Below the pieces are notes generated by a model. That model did no database searches and was not told the origin of the DNA. It saw only the letters and a program-made list of their open reading frames with translations. From contig NZ_CP062946.1 of NCBI RefSeq assembly GCF_014898095.1, positions 620,001 to 684,000 on the forward strand: 64,000 nt of DNA, in the 5' to 3' direction. The translations under genes and the position numbers were made by a program. How positions within the stretch are numbered: the stretch's first letter is position 1; each line of letters opens with the position of its first letter. The stretch comes from Thalassotalea sp. LPB0316. Lineage in GTDB: Bacteria; Pseudomonadota; Gammaproteobacteria; Enterobacterales; Alteromonadaceae. This document shows, piece after piece, positions 29,795 through 39,600 of this stretch.

Positions 29795-31458
29795 TAGGTA
29801 CTCTCCATCATTTTGTCATTGGCCGTTTCTGGCGGCACTAATGGCCAAACATTGTCTTTGGCATCAATTTTTACTTGTAATAGATAAGGGCCATCGTGAT
29901 CGAGCATTTCTTCGATAGCGTCAATCACTTCGTGCTTTTTCTCTATTTTGCGTGCTTTAATATCAAAGGCTTGAGCAAGCATTAAAAAATCGGGGTTATC
30001 TGATAAATCGGTTTCACTTAATCGACCATTGAAGAATAAATCTTGCCATTGGCGTACCATGCCCAATTTTGAATTATCGATTAAGACGATTTTAACCGGT
30101 AGTTGAAAACGCTTAATGGTTGCTAGCTCTTGCACATTCATCATGATCGAGCCATCACCTGATACCGCGATAACACAATCGTATGGGCGGCTCACTTGCG
30201 CGCCGATCGCCGCTGGCAAACCAAAGCCCATCGTACCCATACCACCACTGGTTAAAAAATTCGTTGGATCGGAAAATTTCATGTGTTGGGCAGCCCACAT
30301 TTGATGCTGACCAACATCAGTAGTGACACAAGTATTTTTCGGCATGCGTGAGCTGATTTCGTTTAATACCGCTGGCGCGAAGATATTCTCACCTGGGTGA
30401 TCATAGCGCCAACCAAAATCAGCTTGCATTTGACGACAGCAAGCTTGCCATTCGGTGATCGCCAATGGCACTTCTAGCGCCGGTAAATTCACTTTAAGAT
30501 CACCTAAAACAGGGACATCCGCTTTGCGGCGTTTATCGATTTCAGCGGTGTCGATATCAAAGTGGATCACCTTGGCATGGGGGGCAAATTCCGCTAGCTT
30601 GCCGGTAACCCGATCATCAAATCGCGCACCAACGGCAACGAGTAAGTCGCATTCTTGTACTGCTAGATTAGCGGCTTTTGTGCCGTGCATGCCTAACATC
30701 CCCATGTAGTTCGGATCGTTAGGGTCAATTGCACCAAGTCCTTTCAAGGTAGAAACACTCGGCATACCTGTGGTTGCGGCAAAACTGCGCAGTTCATCTA
30801 TAGCTTGTGCCATACCAACGCCGCCACCGACATATAACACGGGTCTTTTAGCCTTGCTCATCAGTGCAAGTGCACCACCGACATTGGCTGGAGGTAATTT
30901 GACTTTGTTTTTTAAATGCGAGTAATTACCGGGTTTTTCCTCGACCATGGCAATCTGAACATCTTTGGGAATATCAACCAAAACCGGCCCTTGACGCCCT
31001 TCTAGCGCGATGGCAAAAGCGCGATGAAGTACTTTTTCTAAATCATTAACATCGGTGACTTGAAACGAGTGTTTGGTACAAGCTAACGACAAACCAAAAA
31101 CATCAATTTCTTGGAAGGCGTCTGAACCCATTGCCGCTGTTGCAACCTGACCTGTGATAGCAACAATTGGGATGGAGTCAGCTAGTGCATCGGCTAACCC
31201 CGTAATGAGGTTAGTAGCCCCAGGGCCTGAGGTGGCAAAGCAGACACCCACTTGCTCAGACGCTCTGGCGTAACCAATTGCTGAAAACGCAGCGCCTTGC
31301 TCATGACGGCAGAGAAAATGCTCTACATCACTATCATAAAGCGCATCGTAAATTGGCATGATGGCACCGCCGGGATAGCCAAAAACGTGTTTTACATTGT
31401 GTTGCTCTAGCACTTTAAAGAGTAATGCTGCGCCAGTTGTCGTTTGTTCACTTGCCAT
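29794..31458 (-). CDS. ilvG: Acetolactate synthase II large subunit
   Basis: 554 residues, uninterrupted, unlike the frameshifted ilvG of E. coli K-12. ThDP-enzyme motifs: the catalytic glutamate in [15 protein letters not shown] (about 50-64), the FAD-region [15 protein letters not shown], and the ThDP-Mg motif [14 protein letters not shown]. It condenses pyruvate with pyruvate or 2-oxobutanoate. No clear Shine-Dalgarno precedes the ATG. It lies behind the ilvL leader and attenuator. Confidence 0.96.
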   Translation of the reverse strand: MASEQTTTGAALLFKVLEQHNVKHVFGYPGGAIMPIYDALYDSDVEHFLCRHEQGAAFSAIGYARASEQVGVCFATSGPGATNLITGLADALADSIPIVAITGQVATAAMGSDAFQEIDVFGLSLACTKHSFQVTDVNDLEKVLHRAFAIALEGRQGPVLVDIPKDVQIAMVEEKPGNYSHLKNKVKLPPANVGGALALMSKAKRPVLYVGGGVGMAQAIDELRSFAATTGMPSVSTLKGLGAIDPNDPNYMGMLGMHGTKAANLAVQECDLLVAVGARFDDRVTGKLAEFAPHAKVIHFDIDTAEIDKRRKADVPVLGDLKVNLPALEVPLAITEWQACCRQMQADFGWRYDHPGENIFAPAVLNEISSRMPKNTCVTTDVGQHQMWAAQHMKFSDPTNFLTSGGMGTMGFGLPAAIGAQVSRPYDCVIAVSGDGSIMMNVQELATIKRFQLPVKIVLIDNSKLGMVRQWQDLFFNGRLSETDLSDNPDFLMLAQAFDIKARKIEKKHEVIDAIEEMLDHDGPYLLQVKIDAKDNVWPLVPPETANDKMMEST

Positions 31459-31573
31459 GTGTGTATTTAAGAATATGCAAAAAGTTAATCATCAATCCTG
31501 TAACTTAGTACATTTCTTTCCTCTGTCGTTGTTAAGTAAAAGCTTGGTAGCTAGCTTGGTAAATTTTTGCCCT

Positions 31574-31615
31574 AAAAAAACAAAACCCCCGGTCCTTTCG
31601 GAGCGGGGGTTTGTT
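31574..31615 (-). terminator. Attenuator terminator of the ilvGMEDA operon
   Basis: On the minus strand a GC-rich hairpin (AAACCCCCG pairing with CGGGGGTTT, plus inner TCC/GGA) is followed by seven T. It begins about 16 bases after the leader-peptide stop and lies about 115 bases before ilvG. Strong stem, T tract and position behind an Ile/Val/Leu-rich peptide are those of the E. coli ilv attenuator. Confidence 0.9.
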
Positions 31616-31630
31616 GTAAAAATAAATTTT

Positions 31631-31714
31631 TTAACGCAACAAACACTCCCGCGGCGAAATAATAATCACCACGACGAGGATAATGTTAATAATAATTGCG
31701 TTTAACTTATGCAT
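31631..31714 (-). CDS. ilvL: ilv operon leader peptide
   Basis: A 27-codon frame from ATG at 31714 to TAA at 31631. It reads MHKLNAIIINIILVVVIII and continues to CLLR: eight Ile, three consecutive Val and several Leu codons, the three amino acids made by the operon. This is the arrangement of E. coli IlvL. Ribosome stalling at scarce Ile-, Val- or Leu-tRNA would favour an antiterminator over the hairpin just downstream. The ribosome site is poor (AT-rich, no clear Shine-Dalgarno). Confidence 0.88.
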   Translation of the reverse strand: MHKLNAIIINIILVVVIIISPRECLLR

Positions 31715-31913
31715 ATTTATTTAAAAATTATGAAAATTTATTTTAATAGCTGTCTTTTTTAAATTAGTACCATAGCTCTAATTCATCGCGCAAGTGATTT
31801 TTTGTTTTTTGTTAAACTTTTTTCTCGCGATTAAAAACGATTAGTTATTAAGCAAAAAATAAAGAGCTTAACTACACTAATAACGTTCAAGATATTTATT
31901 AAATGGAATTATT

Positions 31914-33443
31914 ATGTCTTTAGCCTGTGTCTATAGCCGTGCTCGTTTAGGACTTGAAGCACCGCAAGTAACTGTTGAAGTGCACATTGCCAATGGCTTG
32001 CCTGCCTTTCACATCGTTGGTTTACCTGAAACCTCAGTCAAAGAATCAAAAGATCGGGTACGCAGTGCCATTTTAAATTGTGGCTTTGAATTTCCAGCTA
32101 AGCGGATAACGATAAATTTAGCACCTGCCGACCTGCCCAAAGAAGGTGGTCGCTATGACTTACCTATTGCCATTGGGATTTTACTTGCCTCACAACAATT
32201 GCCGAACACTGAAATTGAGCAATATGAATTTGCTGGTGAACTCGCGTTATCGGGTGAACTACGACCAATAATTGGCGATATACCGATGGCGATGGCTTGT
32301 GCTCGAGAAAATCGCACCTTAGTGATGCCATTAACGAGCGCACAAAAAGCGAGCCATGTTAAATCGGCAAAAGTACTCGGCCTTGGCCATTTAACTCAGT
32401 TATTTAGCCATTTTGCCAAACAACAAACACTGCCGTTGATGGAATGCCCACCGCAAACAGAGCCGTCGAGCACCACCTTGGAGCTGCTCGATATGGCCGA
32501 TGTTGTTGGTCAGCCTCACGCCAAACGCGCATTAGAAATAGCTGCAAGTGGTGGCCATAACCTACTGTTTATTGGCCCGCCAGGCACAGGAAAAACCATG
32601 CTTGCTAGCCGACTACCCGGTATTTTACCGACCATGACTGAGCAAGAAGCATTAGAAGTATCGGCGCTGGCTTCAATTTCTCAACAAACCATTGACGAGA
32701 GCAATTGGTATACCCGACCTTTTCGCGCGCCACATCACACCGCGTCATCAGCGGCATTAATTGGTGGCGGCAGTCAGCCTAAACCCGGTGAAGTGTCATT
32801 AGCCCACAACGGCGTATTGTTTCTAGACGAGCTGCCAGAATTTGATCGCAAAGTACTAGACGTGCTGCGGGAGCCGATGGAATCAAATGAAGTGACCATT
32901 TCTCGCGCTAGCCAAAAACTGACATTTCCGGCGAACTTTCAGTTGGTAGCGGCTATGAATCCGAGCCCGACAGGGTTTTATAATGATAATCGCTCAACCC
33001 CTGAGCAAATCTTAAAATATTTAAGCCGGTTATCTGGGCCGTTTTTAGATCGGATTGATATTCAAATTGAAGTGGCTAGGTTGCCACGCGGCATGTGGGC
33101 GAATGAGCAAAACGAAGGGGAATGCAGTGCTCAGATCAAACAACGCGTTGCACAATGTCGCGACATTCAATTAGCTCGTCAAGGCTGTGCCAATGCACAG
33201 ATGAGTAGCGGGCAAATCAAACACTATTGTTATTTGAGTCACGACGATAATGAGTTTTTAGAGCTCGCCGTTGAAAAGTTAGGGTTATCGACTCGAGCAC
33301 ATCACAAAATTCTCAAGATTGCTCGTACCTTGGCAGATATGTCAGGTCAAAAAGAGATCGCCAACAACCACTTAGTTGAAGCGCTTTCCTATCGTGCAAT
33401 GGATAGAATATTACGCCATTTAACCGAGTCTATGGCGTATTGA
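31914..33443 (+). CDS. comM: YifB/ComM family Mg-chelatase-like AAA+ ATPase
   Basis: 509 residues. N-terminal Lon-protease-like fold (about 1-170), AAA+ core with Walker A FIGPPGTGKTMLA and Walker B FLDELPEF, and a C-terminal Mg-chelatase region. ComM is a hexameric helicase that extends branch migration during natural transformation; homologues also occur in species not known to be competent. It is divergent from the ilvL leader, as yifB is in E. coli, and overlaps the 3' end of ilvY by 14 bases. Confidence 0.94.
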   Translation: MSLACVYSRARLGLEAPQVTVEVHIANGLPAFHIVGLPETSVKESKDRVRSAILNCGFEFPAKRITINLAPADLPKEGGRYDLPIAIGILLASQQLPNTEIEQYEFAGELALSGELRPIIGDIPMAMACARENRTLVMPLTSAQKASHVKSAKVLGLGHLTQLFSHFAKQQTLPLMECPPQTEPSSTTLELLDMADVVGQPHAKRALEIAASGGHNLLFIGPPGTGKTMLASRLPGILPTMTEQEALEVSALASISQQTIDESNWYTRPFRAPHHTASSAALIGGGSQPKPGEVSLAHNGVLFLDELPEFDRKVLDVLREPMESNEVTISRASQKLTFPANFQLVAAMNPSPTGFYNDNRSTPEQILKYLSRLSGPFLDRIDIQIEVARLPRGMWANEQNEGECSAQIKQRVAQCRDIQLARQGCANAQMSSGQIKHYCYLSHDDNEFLELAVEKLGLSTRAHHKILKIARTLADMSGQKEIANNHLVEALSYRAMDRILRHLTESMAY

Positions 33444-34314
33444 TAGCGTCGAAAAAGGCTTTCACTAAGGGTTGCTGTTTTTTGATATTTAAACAACAAA
33501 CACCAAGATCAAACGGTTTGATATCCGTTTTGATATCTAATACTTTCACGCGGTTTTTTAATGGGCTTAACTCGGTCACTACCTGCGGGGCAATACCTAC
33601 ACCACAGCCTAACGCCACCATAGAAACAATCGCTTCGTGGCCAGAAACATTGGCGTAAATCGATGGCTTGCCGTAATGTAATTGACGAAACCACTTTTCA
33701 AAACGCGTACGTGCCAAGCCTTGCTCTGGCAAGATGATTGGCACCTTAGCCCAATCAATATGACTGCGACTAACCAACTGCTCTACTGGGCAAACCATCG
33801 CTGGGGCAATCAGCTGCAGTTCAATCTCGCTCAAGTGGTGAAAGTAAAAACTACTCGATAATTCATCGGGTTTGGCAGCAATGGCGATATCAACGCTTTG
33901 CTGCTGAATTTGGCTAACCGCATCGGCGGCATCACCCGTGGAGAGCATAATTTCGACCATGGGATGTTGCTGGCGAAAGCGATCAAGCAAATCGGGTAAG
34001 TGACTGTATGCGGCAGTAACAGAACAGTAAATATGTAATTTACCGGTGAGTTGTACTTGCTGTTTCGCTAAGTCGAGTTTTAACCCTTCTAACTGGCTTT
34101 GTTGCAACAAGGCGTAGTCTTGCAGTTTTTCGCCTGCTTGCGTTAACACAACATTGCGATTATCGCGGTGTAATAACTTACAACCGAGCTCATCTTCTAA
34201 GCGCTGTACCACTCGGCTTAACGTCGACGGGCTAACATAAAACGCTTCAGCTGTTTTACCAAAGTGTAAGCTCTGCGCTAAGTGAGCAAACATCGCCAGT
34301 GCTTTGGCGTCCAT
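33430..34314 (-). CDS. ilvY: LysR-type regulator IlvY
   Basis: 294 residues. N-terminal winged helix-turn-helix (about 1-60, TAEAFYVSPSTLSRVVQRLE) and a LysR effector domain (about 90-290). The identity rests on similarity to E. coli IlvY and on its place divergent from ilvC with an operator-like region between. IlvY activates ilvC when acetolactate or acetohydroxybutyrate binds. Its stop codon lies inside the end of yifB on the other strand. Confidence 0.93.
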   Translation of the reverse strand: MDAKALAMFAHLAQSLHFGKTAEAFYVSPSTLSRVVQRLEDELGCKLLHRDNRNVVLTQAGEKLQDYALLQQSQLEGLKLDLAKQQVQLTGKLHIYCSVTAAYSHLPDLLDRFRQQHPMVEIMLSTGDAADAVSQIQQQSVDIAIAAKPDELSSSFYFHHLSEIELQLIAPAMVCPVEQLVSRSHIDWAKVPIILPEQGLARTRFEKWFRQLHYGKPSIYANVSGHEAIVSMVALGCGVGIAPQVVTELSPLKNRVKVLDIKTDIKPFDLGVCCLNIKKQQPLVKAFFDAINTP

Positions 34315-34327
34315 ACCTCAACCTTTA

Positions 34328-34376
34328 TTGCAAATTTTGCAACATAATAATGCAAATATATCAATTTAAGCAATAT
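34328..34376. promoter_or_regulatory. IlvY-type operator between ilvY and ilvC
   Basis: TTGCAA at 34328-34333 and again at 34337-34342 form a dyad (TTGCAAATTTTGCAA), and further GCAA half-sites follow at about 34352 and 34370. IlvY of E. coli binds tandem sites in the same intergenic position. Half-site identity is by eye. Confidence 0.6.
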
Positions 34377-34425
34377 GATTTTTGTATTAGGCTTGCCTCA
34401 ATACGTTTTTCTGGAGAGTAGTCAC

Positions 34426-35910
34426 ATGGCAAATTATTTCAATACCTTAAGCCTAAGAGAGCAATTAGCGCAATTGGGCAAGTGTCGTTTTATGAAGCGC
34501 GAAGAGTTTCAAGACGGTTGTAATTACATCAAAGATTGGAATATTGTGATTGTCGGTTGTGGTGCCCAAGGCCTCAATCAAGGGTTAAATATGCGTGATT
34601 CTGGTTTACAGATCTCCTACGCACTGCGCGAAGCGGCGATTGCTGAAAAACGCCAATCATATCAATGGGCAACCGAGCACGGTTTTACCGTTGGTACTTA
34701 TGAAGAATTGATCCCACAAGCCGATTTAGTCTTAAACCTAACGCCAGATAAACAGCATACCTCGGCGGTAAGCGCAGTAATGCCACTGATGAAACACGGC
34801 GCGACCTTGTCATACTCGCACGGTTTTAACATTGTTGAAGAAGGCATGCAGGTTCGTCCAGATATCACCGTGATAATGGTTGCGCCTAAGTGCCCGGGTA
34901 CCGAAGTACGCGAAGAATACAAACGCGGTTTTGGGGTACCCACCTTAATTGCTGTGCACCCTGAAAACGATCCAAATGGCGACGGTTTAGCCATTGCCAA
35001 AGCCTACGCAAGCGCCACTGGTGGTGATCGCGCTGGTGTTCTAGAGTCATCATTTATTGCGGAAGTAAAATCTGACCTAATGGGTGAGCAAACCATTTTA
35101 TGTGGCATGTTACAAACCGGCGCGATTTTAGGTCATCAGCAGTTAGTCGCTAATGGCGTTGAAGCAGGCTATGCCCGTAAATTGATTCAATACGGTTGGG
35201 AAACGGTTACCGAAGGGTTAAAACACGGCGGTATCACCAATATGATGGATAGACTGTCGAACCCAGCGAAAATCAAAGCCTACGACATGGCGGATGAGTT
35301 AAAAGATATTTTACGCCCGTTGTTTGAAAAACACATGGACGATATTATCGATGGCACATTCTCAACCACCATGATGGAAGATTGGGCAAACGATGATGCC
35401 AACCTATTAACTTGGCGTGCACAAACGGCTGAAACATCATTTGAATTAGCCCCTGATTGCGACACCGAAATCACCGAGCAAGAGTTTTACGACAAAGGGA
35501 TTTTCTTAGTCGCGATGATCAAAGCAGGTGTAGAATTGGCCTTTGAGTCGATGGTTGCGGCCGGCATTATTGAAGAGTCAGCTTATTACGAGTCGTTACA
35601 CGAAACACCGTTAATTGCCAACTGTATCGCGCGTAACAAATTATATGAAATGAACGTGGTTATTTCAGATACTGCCGAATACGGTAACTATTTATTTAGC
35701 CATGCGGCTGTACCATTACTATCTGATTTTGTTAGTAAACTTTCGTTAGAAGATTTAGGACAAGGTTTAGCTGATCCGTCAAACCAAGTTGATAATCAAC
35801 GCTTAATCGAAGTCAATGACGCCATTCGCAATCACAGCGTTGAAATCATCGGTAAAGAGCTGCGCGGTTACATGACCGATATGAAGCGCATTGTAAGTGA
35901 TAGCTTATAG
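34426..35910 (+). CDS. ilvC: Ketol-acid reductoisomerase (long class II form)
   Basis: 494 residues from the ATG at 34426 (CTGGAGAG upstream), near E. coli IlvC (491) and much longer than class I enzymes (about 330). N-terminal Rossmann domain with [18 protein letters not shown], then two knotted C-terminal domains with the acidic metal ligands. It isomerises and reduces acetolactate and acetohydroxybutyrate using NADPH. Likely induced through IlvY. A strong terminator follows. Confidence 0.97.
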   Translation: MANYFNTLSLREQLAQLGKCRFMKREEFQDGCNYIKDWNIVIVGCGAQGLNQGLNMRDSGLQISYALREAAIAEKRQSYQWATEHGFTVGTYEELIPQADLVLNLTPDKQHTSAVSAVMPLMKHGATLSYSHGFNIVEEGMQVRPDITVIMVAPKCPGTEVREEYKRGFGVPTLIAVHPENDPNGDGLAIAKAYASATGGDRAGVLESSFIAEVKSDLMGEQTILCGMLQTGAILGHQQLVANGVEAGYARKLIQYGWETVTEGLKHGGITNMMDRLSNPAKIKAYDMADELKDILRPLFEKHMDDIIDGTFSTTMMEDWANDDANLLTWRAQTAETSFELAPDCDTEITEQEFYDKGIFLVAMIKAGVELAFESMVAAGIIEESAYYESLHETPLIANCIARNKLYEMNVVISDTAEYGNYLFSHAAVPLLSDFVSKLSLEDLGQGLADPSNQVDNQRLIEVNDAIRNHSVEIIGKELRGYMTDMKRIVSDSL

Positions 35911-35973
35911 CTCGATTGAAACAGGTGCTCGCTGACTGAAATTACCAAGTAAAGTTGTCGGGTAGATTCAGTT

Positions 35974-36010
35974 AAAAAGCGGTACGAGTTGCACCTCGTA
36001 CCGCTTTTTT
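35974..36010. terminator. Bidirectional terminator between ilvC and proA
   Basis: Fifteen-base perfect stem AAAAAGCGGTACGAG / CTCGTACCGCTTTTT with a 6-nt loop. T tracts are present on both strands, so it can serve both ilvC and the convergent proBA unit. Confidence 0.92.
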
Positions 36011-36032
36011 ATTACCACAATTTTAATATTTT

Positions 36033-37292
36033 CTATCGGACTTGGCCGTCACCAATAACAACAAACTTCTGCGTGGTTAATGCTGCTAACCCCATCGGGC
36101 CATAAGCATGTAGTTTACTCGTTGAAATGCCAATTTCCGAGCCTAAGCCAAGCTCACCACCATCTGAAAAGCGCGATGAGGCATTAACCATGACAACAGA
36201 CGAGTTAATTTGGCGAATAAATTGCTGCGTTCGCGACGTATCTTGGCTGACAATCACTTCGGTATGATCTGAGGTGTAGCGATTAATATGGTCAATGGCA
36301 GCACTAAAACTATCAACCACTTTAATGGCGATTTCCTGCGCCAAGTATTCTGCCTGAAAATCACTTTCATCAGCTAACTCTGCATTATTAAAATAAGGCA
36401 GTGCTAACTCACAGGCATGAATTTTTACCTTAAATTGAGCGAGTGCTTGCTGTGCCTGAGGTAAAAATTGACTGGCAATATCTTGGTGAACGAGTAGCGT
36501 TTCTATGGCATTACAGGCACTAGGGCGCTGTGTTTTGCCATTAACCAAAATCGCTAACGCTTTATCTAAGTTGGCAAATTTATCGATAAACAGATGACAA
36601 ACGCCCTTAAAATGCTGGATCACCGGAATTTGGCTTTTCTCTGTCACCATAGTAATTAAGCCTTCACCACCGCGGGGTATCACTAAATCGATATACTCTC
36701 GCATGGTGAGTAACTGTTCTATCATTTGGCGTGATGTATCCGGGATCACGGTAGCAATTGCCGTTGGCAGTAGATGAGCGACAAGCGCTTGGTGTATACA
36801 CTTTGCAAGTGCCAGATTACTGTGAATCGCCTCGCTGCCGCCACGCAAAATAACCCCGTTACCCGATTTAATACACAAAGCAGCAGCTTCTGCCGTCACG
36901 TTAGGTCGAGCCTCGTAAATCATCGCAATAACACCCAACGGGATACGCATTTTGCCGACTTGTAAACCATTAGGACGTAAAGTTGTTTGGTCGATCGTGC
37001 CGACGGGATCGGGCAAACTAATAATTTCTCGAATGGCCTCAGCGATATCGACGATCCGTTGCTCGGTCAACAATAAGCGATCGAGCATAGCTTCTGTTAA
37101 GCCTTTTGCTCGCCCCGCTTCAATATCTTTAGTATTGGCTAATAAAATATCATCAATGCTTTGCTCAATGGTATCGGCAATAGTGCGCAATAAATCATTT
37201 TTCTCAGTCGCGGTGCACTGAGCTATCGTTAAACTGGCTTGTTTTGCTGCTTGCGCAGCGAGTTTCATATCAAATTCGTTAGCACTTTGCAT
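36033..37292 (-). CDS. proA: Gamma-glutamyl phosphate reductase
   Basis: 419 residues (E. coli 417). Aldehyde-dehydrogenase fold with the catalytic cysteine in QRPSACNAIETLL. It reduces gamma-glutamyl phosphate to glutamate semialdehyde with NADPH, the second step of proline synthesis. It starts three bases after the proB stop, so the pair is one operon. Confidence 0.97.
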   Translation of the reverse strand: MQSANEFDMKLAAQAAKQASLTIAQCTATEKNDLLRTIADTIEQSIDDILLANTKDIEAGRAKGLTEAMLDRLLLTEQRIVDIAEAIREIISLPDPVGTIDQTTLRPNGLQVGKMRIPLGVIAMIYEARPNVTAEAAALCIKSGNGVILRGGSEAIHSNLALAKCIHQALVAHLLPTAIATVIPDTSRQMIEQLLTMREYIDLVIPRGGEGLITMVTEKSQIPVIQHFKGVCHLFIDKFANLDKALAILVNGKTQRPSACNAIETLLVHQDIASQFLPQAQQALAQFKVKIHACELALPYFNNAELADESDFQAEYLAQEIAIKVVDSFSAAIDHINRYTSDHTEVIVSQDTSRTQQFIRQINSSVVMVNASSRFSDGGELGLGSEIGISTSKLHAYGPMGLAALTTQKFVVIGDGQVR

Positions 37293-37295
37293 CGT

Positions 37296-38411
37296 CTATT
37301 CCTTGTGTTGAGCATTGATTAAAACCAAATCGTCGCGATGAACAATCACTTTGCTCGGACAAAAACCCAAAAGCTTTTCAAATGAGTCACTGTGTTGACC
37401 TTTAATTTTATTGAGATCGCGACTGTTGTATTGACTAATACCTTTGGCAATAATCTGTTCACTGGTTTGGCAGCGCATTTCTATTGAATCACCAACGTCA
37501 AACTGGCCGTTAACTTGGACGATCCCTGACGCTAATAAACTTGCGCCCTTGGTAGTCAACGCTTTACTAGCGCCGGCATCAAGTACGAGTTGACCAGCAC
37601 TTTTTAAGGTATGTTTAAGCCAGTGCTTTTTCGCTTTAGTCACGCTATCTTGCGGTGTAAATAAAGTGCCGGGATTTTCGCCACGCAATAGCTGGTCAAA
37701 CGCTTCAGGCTGAGCACCATCAACAATAAACGTAGCAATACCGTTATCTACGGCTTTTTCGGCGGCTTGAATTTTAGTTTTCATGCCACCAGTGGCAATA
37801 TGATTTTGGCTACCGCCAGCCATCGCATAGATTGCTGGCGTGATCTGATTGATCACCTTCAGCTTTTTAGCTTGTGGATTCGTTCGCGGGTCTTGATCAT
37901 AAACGCCATCGACATCGCTTAAAATTAATAGGCAATCTGCCTCACTGACCATAGCAACGAGCGCCGCCAAGTTGTCATTATCACCGACTTTGAGCTCATC
38001 AGTTGCGACAGTATCGTTTTCGTTAACGATCGGGATAATTTTATTTTCTAGCAAAATACGCAAAGTATTGCGGATATTGATATAGCGCTTGCGATCTTTT
38101 AAATCACCATGGGTGATCAGTAGCTGTGAGCACGGTACATCAAAAAAGCGCTGCCAATTGGCCATCATTTTCATTTGCCCTACCGCTGCCATGGCTTGTT
38201 TAGCGGGGATGGAGGGGTTGGGTGAGCCGTGTTGAATTAATTGGCGGCCAGCGGCAACACTGCCTGATGACACTAAAATAACTTCTTTACCAGCGAGATG
38301 ACACTGGGTAATAAAACGGGCAATACTCAATAAATGCTGGCCACTGCAGCCATGACCTTGAGGTGCAACTAAGGCACTGCCCACTTTGATAACAACACGG
38401 TTAAAGTTCAT
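37296..38411 (-). CDS. proB: Glutamate 5-kinase
   Basis: 371 residues from the ATG at 38411, which has AAGGAAGGA as ribosome site; the open frame extends upstream to 38495 but is not conserved there. Amino-acid kinase domain (about 1-260, VVIKVGSALV, NENDTVATDELKVGDND) followed by a C-terminal PUA domain (about 275-367), the full-length E. coli arrangement. It phosphorylates glutamate and is normally inhibited by proline. Confidence 0.97.
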   Translation of the reverse strand: MNFNRVVIKVGSALVAPQGHGCSGQHLLSIARFITQCHLAGKEVILVSSGSVAAGRQLIQHGSPNPSIPAKQAMAAVGQMKMMANWQRFFDVPCSQLLITHGDLKDRKRYINIRNTLRILLENKIIPIVNENDTVATDELKVGDNDNLAALVAMVSEADCLLILSDVDGVYDQDPRTNPQAKKLKVINQITPAIYAMAGGSQNHIATGGMKTKIQAAEKAVDNGIATFIVDGAQPEAFDQLLRGENPGTLFTPQDSVTKAKKHWLKHTLKSAGQLVLDAGASKALTTKGASLLASGIVQVNGQFDVGDSIEMRCQTSEQIIAKGISQYNSRDLNKIKGQHSDSFEKLLGFCPSKVIVHRDDLVLINAQHKE

Positions 38412-38617
38412 TGTTCCTTCCTTAATCAGTTCCATCTTTAGCATGAACTTAATTAACCTGATAAGCAATGAACTTTTTGCTTTGTTTTTAGACAAAAACG
38501 CAATTTTTAATACGTTAAATCAATAATCATTCCATAAAGGTGTTTTTCATGAGTTAACCTTGAGGTTTATGATTAATAAATTGATACAAATCAAAAAATG
38601 TCGTTTTTTTCACCTAG

Positions 38618-39484
38618 CTATTTACGACGAGTAAACGCCTTTTTAACAAAGTTAGGTAATGCTTTGGCGCCTTGATGAATTTCTGCATTGTAGTAAAGAG
38701 TTTCAAAAGTGGCTTGTTTAGCATCATCTTCTCTAAAACCATCAATACTTTGATCTTTTCTCGCTAGCGTACAACTCCACCAACCACTTGGATAAATCGG
38801 CTGTGGAAAGTTTAGCGTTTGCAAATCGGCAAAGCCTACATCTTCCATGGCATGGCGCATTGCGGTTAATAACTCTAAATGATAAAGCGGCGATTCACTT
38901 TGTTGAACGAGAATTCCACCGGGTTTTAAGGCTGTTAAACAAGATTGGTAAAATGCGTGATTGAACAATCCTTCACCAGGTCCGATTGGGTCGGTTGAAT
39001 CAACGATCACGATATCGATTGAATTTGGCGCAGCATCCTTCATAAACTTGATGCCGTCATCAAACATAATCGTTGCTCTTGGGTCATTATTTGACTCGCA
39101 TAATTCAGGAAAGTATTGCTCTGCCATTTGTGTAACAACTTCGTCAATATCTATCTGGTATGCTTGTTTAACGCCCTGGTGTTTAAGCACTTCTTTTAAC
39201 GTACCGCAATCACCACCACCAATAATTACCACAGTTTCTGGGTTTTCATGGGTGAATAGCGCAGGGTGGGTCATCATTTCGTGATATAAGAAATTCTCAC
39301 GAGTTGAGACCATAGTGCAACCATCAATCGTCATTAATTTGCCAAACTGAGTGGTTTGGTAAATTTCTACTTTTTGAAAATCTGACTGTTGCTCTGCTAG
39401 TTTCTCAGTGATTTTTAACGAGTATGCACTTTCTACGTCTGTGTGAACCTCGGTGAACCAGTTTTTAGCGTCAAATGTTGACAT
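38618..39484 (-). CDS. speE: Spermidine synthase
   Basis: 288 residues, equal to E. coli SpeE. Motifs: GGGDCGTLKEVLKH for decarboxylated SAM binding and DSTDPIGPGEGLF with the catalytic aspartate. It transfers aminopropyl to putrescine. Divergent from speA (116 bases apart), so both may share one regulatory region. No speD was found in the window. Confidence 0.96.
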   Translation of the reverse strand: MSTFDAKNWFTEVHTDVESAYSLKITEKLAEQQSDFQKVEIYQTTQFGKLMTIDGCTMVSTRENFLYHEMMTHPALFTHENPETVVIIGGGDCGTLKEVLKHQGVKQAYQIDIDEVVTQMAEQYFPELCESNNDPRATIMFDDGIKFMKDAAPNSIDIVIVDSTDPIGPGEGLFNHAFYQSCLTALKPGGILVQQSESPLYHLELLTAMRHAMEDVGFADLQTLNFPQPIYPSGWWSCTLARKDQSIDGFREDDAKQATFETLYYNAEIHQGAKALPNFVKKAFTRRK

Positions 39485-39600
39485 GTTTTAGCTTCCAATT
39501 AACAAACTCACTATGAGTTTACTCAAAATTTTGCGATTTATACTGAAACTTAAGCGATTTGTCATTAAAATTAATCAATTCTGTGTGTTGAGAGTGAACA

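Noticed and set aside
29794..31458. Frameshifted ilvG as in E. coli K-12
   Set aside because: The frame is intact through all ThDP-enzyme motifs.
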